Assembly: GCF_013266695.1 (NCBI RefSeq)
Contig: NZ_JABRXF010000001.1
Coordinates: forward strand, 1,617,736-1,681,735
From: Hongsoonwoonella zoysiae
Lineage (GTDB): Bacteria; Pseudomonadota; Alphaproteobacteria; Rhizobiales; Stappiaceae
Direction: 5' to 3'
DNA: 64,000 bases
Shown: positions 62,499 to 64,000 of the stretch, piece after piece
Numbering within the stretch: position 1 is the stretch's first letter
Layout of the letters: every line of letters starts with the position of its first letter
Made by a program: the position numbers and the translations under genes
The notes under the pieces: model-generated
The model's input: only the letters and a program-made list of their open reading frames with translations
Databases searched by the model: none
Told to the model about the DNA's origin: nothing

Positions 62499-64000
62499 TT
62501 GAGCAGCGCAGGCAATATTTCAGCGTCGGCCGCGTCGTCATTCCTGGGCGATCAGAAAAGCGCGGGAGCGGGTAAGGGTCCGGCTTCCGGTGAGGGTTCG
62601 GAATTCGGACTGCATTTGATCAGGTCCATCCATGCGCAGGGCAACGGCACGGGCAAGGCCACACCCGAGACGCCTTTCACGGGCGATCTGCAAAGTTCCC
62701 TGGTTCAGGAAATCAGACAACGGCTGCAGAATGAGCCCGGAGAGCAGCCTCCCAGGATTTCCTTTTCATGGAATGAGGAATTCGGCGGCTTTTTCCTGAC
62801 GATCGAGCAGCGCGGTGACGCTGAGCAGGCAGCGGAGACAGGTGAAGGAGAGGGCGGGTCGAGCGCCCTGCTTTCGCCTCCCGCGTGGGCGCGCGGTGAA
62901 TTTCAGCAATATCTCGCGAAGACGGACGAACCGCGCCTTGCACTGGTAGAAGATGGCGAAGTGATCGCCTCCAATGTCGAAGGCGACTTTGGCCTGCCGA
63001 CGGTCGGCTCTCCGGGTGAGGTGCCGCCTGTCGAGGGAGTCGCGCCTCAAACAGCGGGCATCGACGGCGTATTGACTGGCGAGGATTTGCCGATTGAAGA
63101 TTTGCCGATTGATGCGGGTCCGGAGGTCGGTAGCGAAAATGGCGGGGCCGGAATCGCGTCACCTGCCGAAGGGGAGTTTTCGGAGGCGAAACCCGCCGCT
63201 TCTTCAAATTCTGAGTCAGCCTTTGCGGAAGACCCGCCGCCAGCCGGCGCCGGTTCCCCGGAAGAAGGTGACAGGATAGCGGCCTCAGCTTCCGCTACCG
63301 CGCAGACCCAACCATCCTCGGGCGCAGAGAAGCTTCCACCGGAGATCGATGCCGGGACGGCGGGGGTGACGAATGATGCAGTGACGTCGGACGCCGAGGA
63401 AACCACACTTTCGGCTGGCCCGGCGGACCTTGACTCCGGCCCGCCGGATGCCGTCGCCGTCGGAACGGGCAACGAAAGCGGACAAGGCGGCTCCGTGCAG
63501 GTGGTTTCAGGCGAAAACCAGGCTCAAAATCGCGCGGCGGCATCGGCATCGGCAACGGTGCGAGACGACACCTCCACCGATAGGCCGGCAAGCGCACAAC
63601 CGGTGTCTTCGCTGGTCGATCCGGCAGTCGTTGATGAAGCTTTGGAAGGCCAAAGCCGCTATGATCGACCGTCATCGGATACTGAAAATGCTGAAGGCAA
63701 GAGTTCCGCGCCAGGCGAGGCTGCGGTGGCCAAGGCCGTTACCGACCGTGGGCTACGCTCCGGCGTATCCGCCGCCGCTCTTACCTTTGCGGCGGCATTG
63801 AAGGGTGAGGGAGGGACGGATGAGCCGGAATTCAGCCTGTCCGGGTTGCAGCAACACGGCTCCGCGCCCCTGGAATTCGCGGTAGGCGATACCGGGGCGG
63901 GTGCGGCGCGCGCCGCTGCCCAGATCGCGCAGAGCCCGGCCCAGTCGGCGCATCTCGCGACTCAGGTGGCGGTTGAGGTGGCTCGTCACGCATCCCAGGG
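62499..64000 (+). CDS. fliK: FliK-like flagellar hook-length control protein, N-terminal part (runs off window)
   Basis: At least 500 open codons without a stop, beginning with TTG that has GGAG 6 nt upstream (ACGGAGAGTGCG). There is no ATG at the start, so it is easily missed. The first 140 residues (SSLVQEIRQRLQNEPGEQPP, RISFSWNEEFGGFFLTIEQR) are structured; 150-430 are low-complexity Ala/Gly/Glu/Pro/Ser; the last visible stretch (AAQIAQSPAQSAHLATQVAV EVARHASQG, adjacent parts) resembles the start of the FliK C-terminal hook domain. Acidic, no signal peptide, fits an exported disordered ruler. Other large Ala/Gly-rich proteins cannot be excluded until the C-terminus is seen. Confidence 0.55.
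   Translation, partial: MSSAGNISASAASSFLGDQKSAGAGKGPASGEGSEFGLHLIRSIHAQGNGTGKATPETPFTGDLQSSLVQEIRQRLQNEPGEQPPRISFSWNEEFGGFFLTIEQRGDAEQAAETGEGEGGSSALLSPPAWARGEFQQYLAKTDEPRLALVEDGEVIASNVEGDFGLPTVGSPGEVPPVEGVAPQTAGIDGVLTGEDLPIEDLPIDAGPEVGSENGGAGIASPAEGEFSEAKPAASSNSESAFAEDPPPAGAGSPEEGDRIAASASATAQTQPSSGAEKLPPEIDAGTAGVTNDAVTSDAEETTLSAGPADLDSGPPDAVAVGTGNESGQGGSVQVVSGENQAQNRAAASASATVRDDTSTDRPASAQPVSSLVDPAVVDEALEGQSRYDRPSSDTENAEGKSSAPGEAAVAKAVTDRGLRSGVSAAALTFAAALKGEGGTDEPEFSLSGLQQHGSAPLEFAVGDTGAGAARAAAQIAQSPAQSAHLATQVAVEVARHASQ

Noticed and set aside
62713-63472. Minus-strand frames inside the FliK-like gene
   Set aside because: They overlap one uninterrupted plus-strand frame with a promoter and ribosome site; their products are low-complexity Arg/Pro-rich or Ser/Ala-rich mirror sequences.

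Overview
The window looks like chromosomal DNA of a GC-rich alphaproteobacterium of the order Hyphomicrobiales (Rhizobiales). This rests on the protein families (PmtA-type phospholipid N-methyltransferase, slipin/NfeD pair, minCDE, many sugar and peptide ABC operons with LacI/GntR regulators) and on intergenic palindromes at 6628-6728 of a kind common in rhizobia. I cannot name a genus from sequence alone.

Layout. 1-236: start of a BCCT transporter (cut by the window edge). 391-7789: CUT2 sugar transporter, Gfo/Idh/MocA dehydrogenase and sugar epimerase, with a divergent LacI regulator and a pair of perfect operators. 7852-10995: flavodoxin-fold protein and slipin/NfeD. 11313-13163: minCDE. 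13546-15321: B12-binding radical SAM protein. 15323-28413: a tightly overlapping 12-gene catabolic operon (LIV-type transporter, LeuCD-like hydro-lyase, isocitrate-lyase-family lyase, HyuAB, isochorismatase-fold hydrolase, FAD dehydrogenase), with a GntR regulator and a divergent tautomerase-SnoaL fusion next to it. 30080-38132: FCD-type GntR regulator, dipeptide/glutathione-type ABC transporter and a cytoplasmic gamma-glutamyltransferase. 38531-46284: enolase-superfamily enzyme, LacI regulator, CUT1 sugar transporter, clan-A glycoside hydrolase, and the wreck of the transporter's own ATPase gene.

46433-59950 is a mobile island inserted at the 3' end of a tRNA-Met(CAT) gene, bounded by an exact 46-bp direct repeat. 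It has a tyrosine integrase, an AlpA-like regulator, a primase and a RecA-fold helicase, but no conjugation or virion genes, so it resembles a phage satellite or non-autonomous integrative element. Its cargo looks defensive: an AbiJ-like/HEPN gene pair, HigBA toxin-antitoxin followed by a zinc-ribbon HEPN-like protein, and a Vsr / C5-methyltransferase / putative restriction endonuclease module. An IS5-family (IS427-type) insertion lies near its right end.

59905-64000 returns to core chromosome: tRNA-Met, pmtA, mnmA, and a TTG-started open frame running off the window that looks like the N-terminal part of a FliK-like flagellar hook-length protein, preceded by a near-consensus sigma-54 promoter.

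The most interesting items are the defence-loaded tRNA island (and especially its HEPN genes), the catabolic operon whose enzyme set suggests breakdown of a cyclic imide/hydantoin-like compound through a substituted maleate/malate, the glycoside operon that has lost its ATPase, and the sigma-54 signal before the FliK-like gene.
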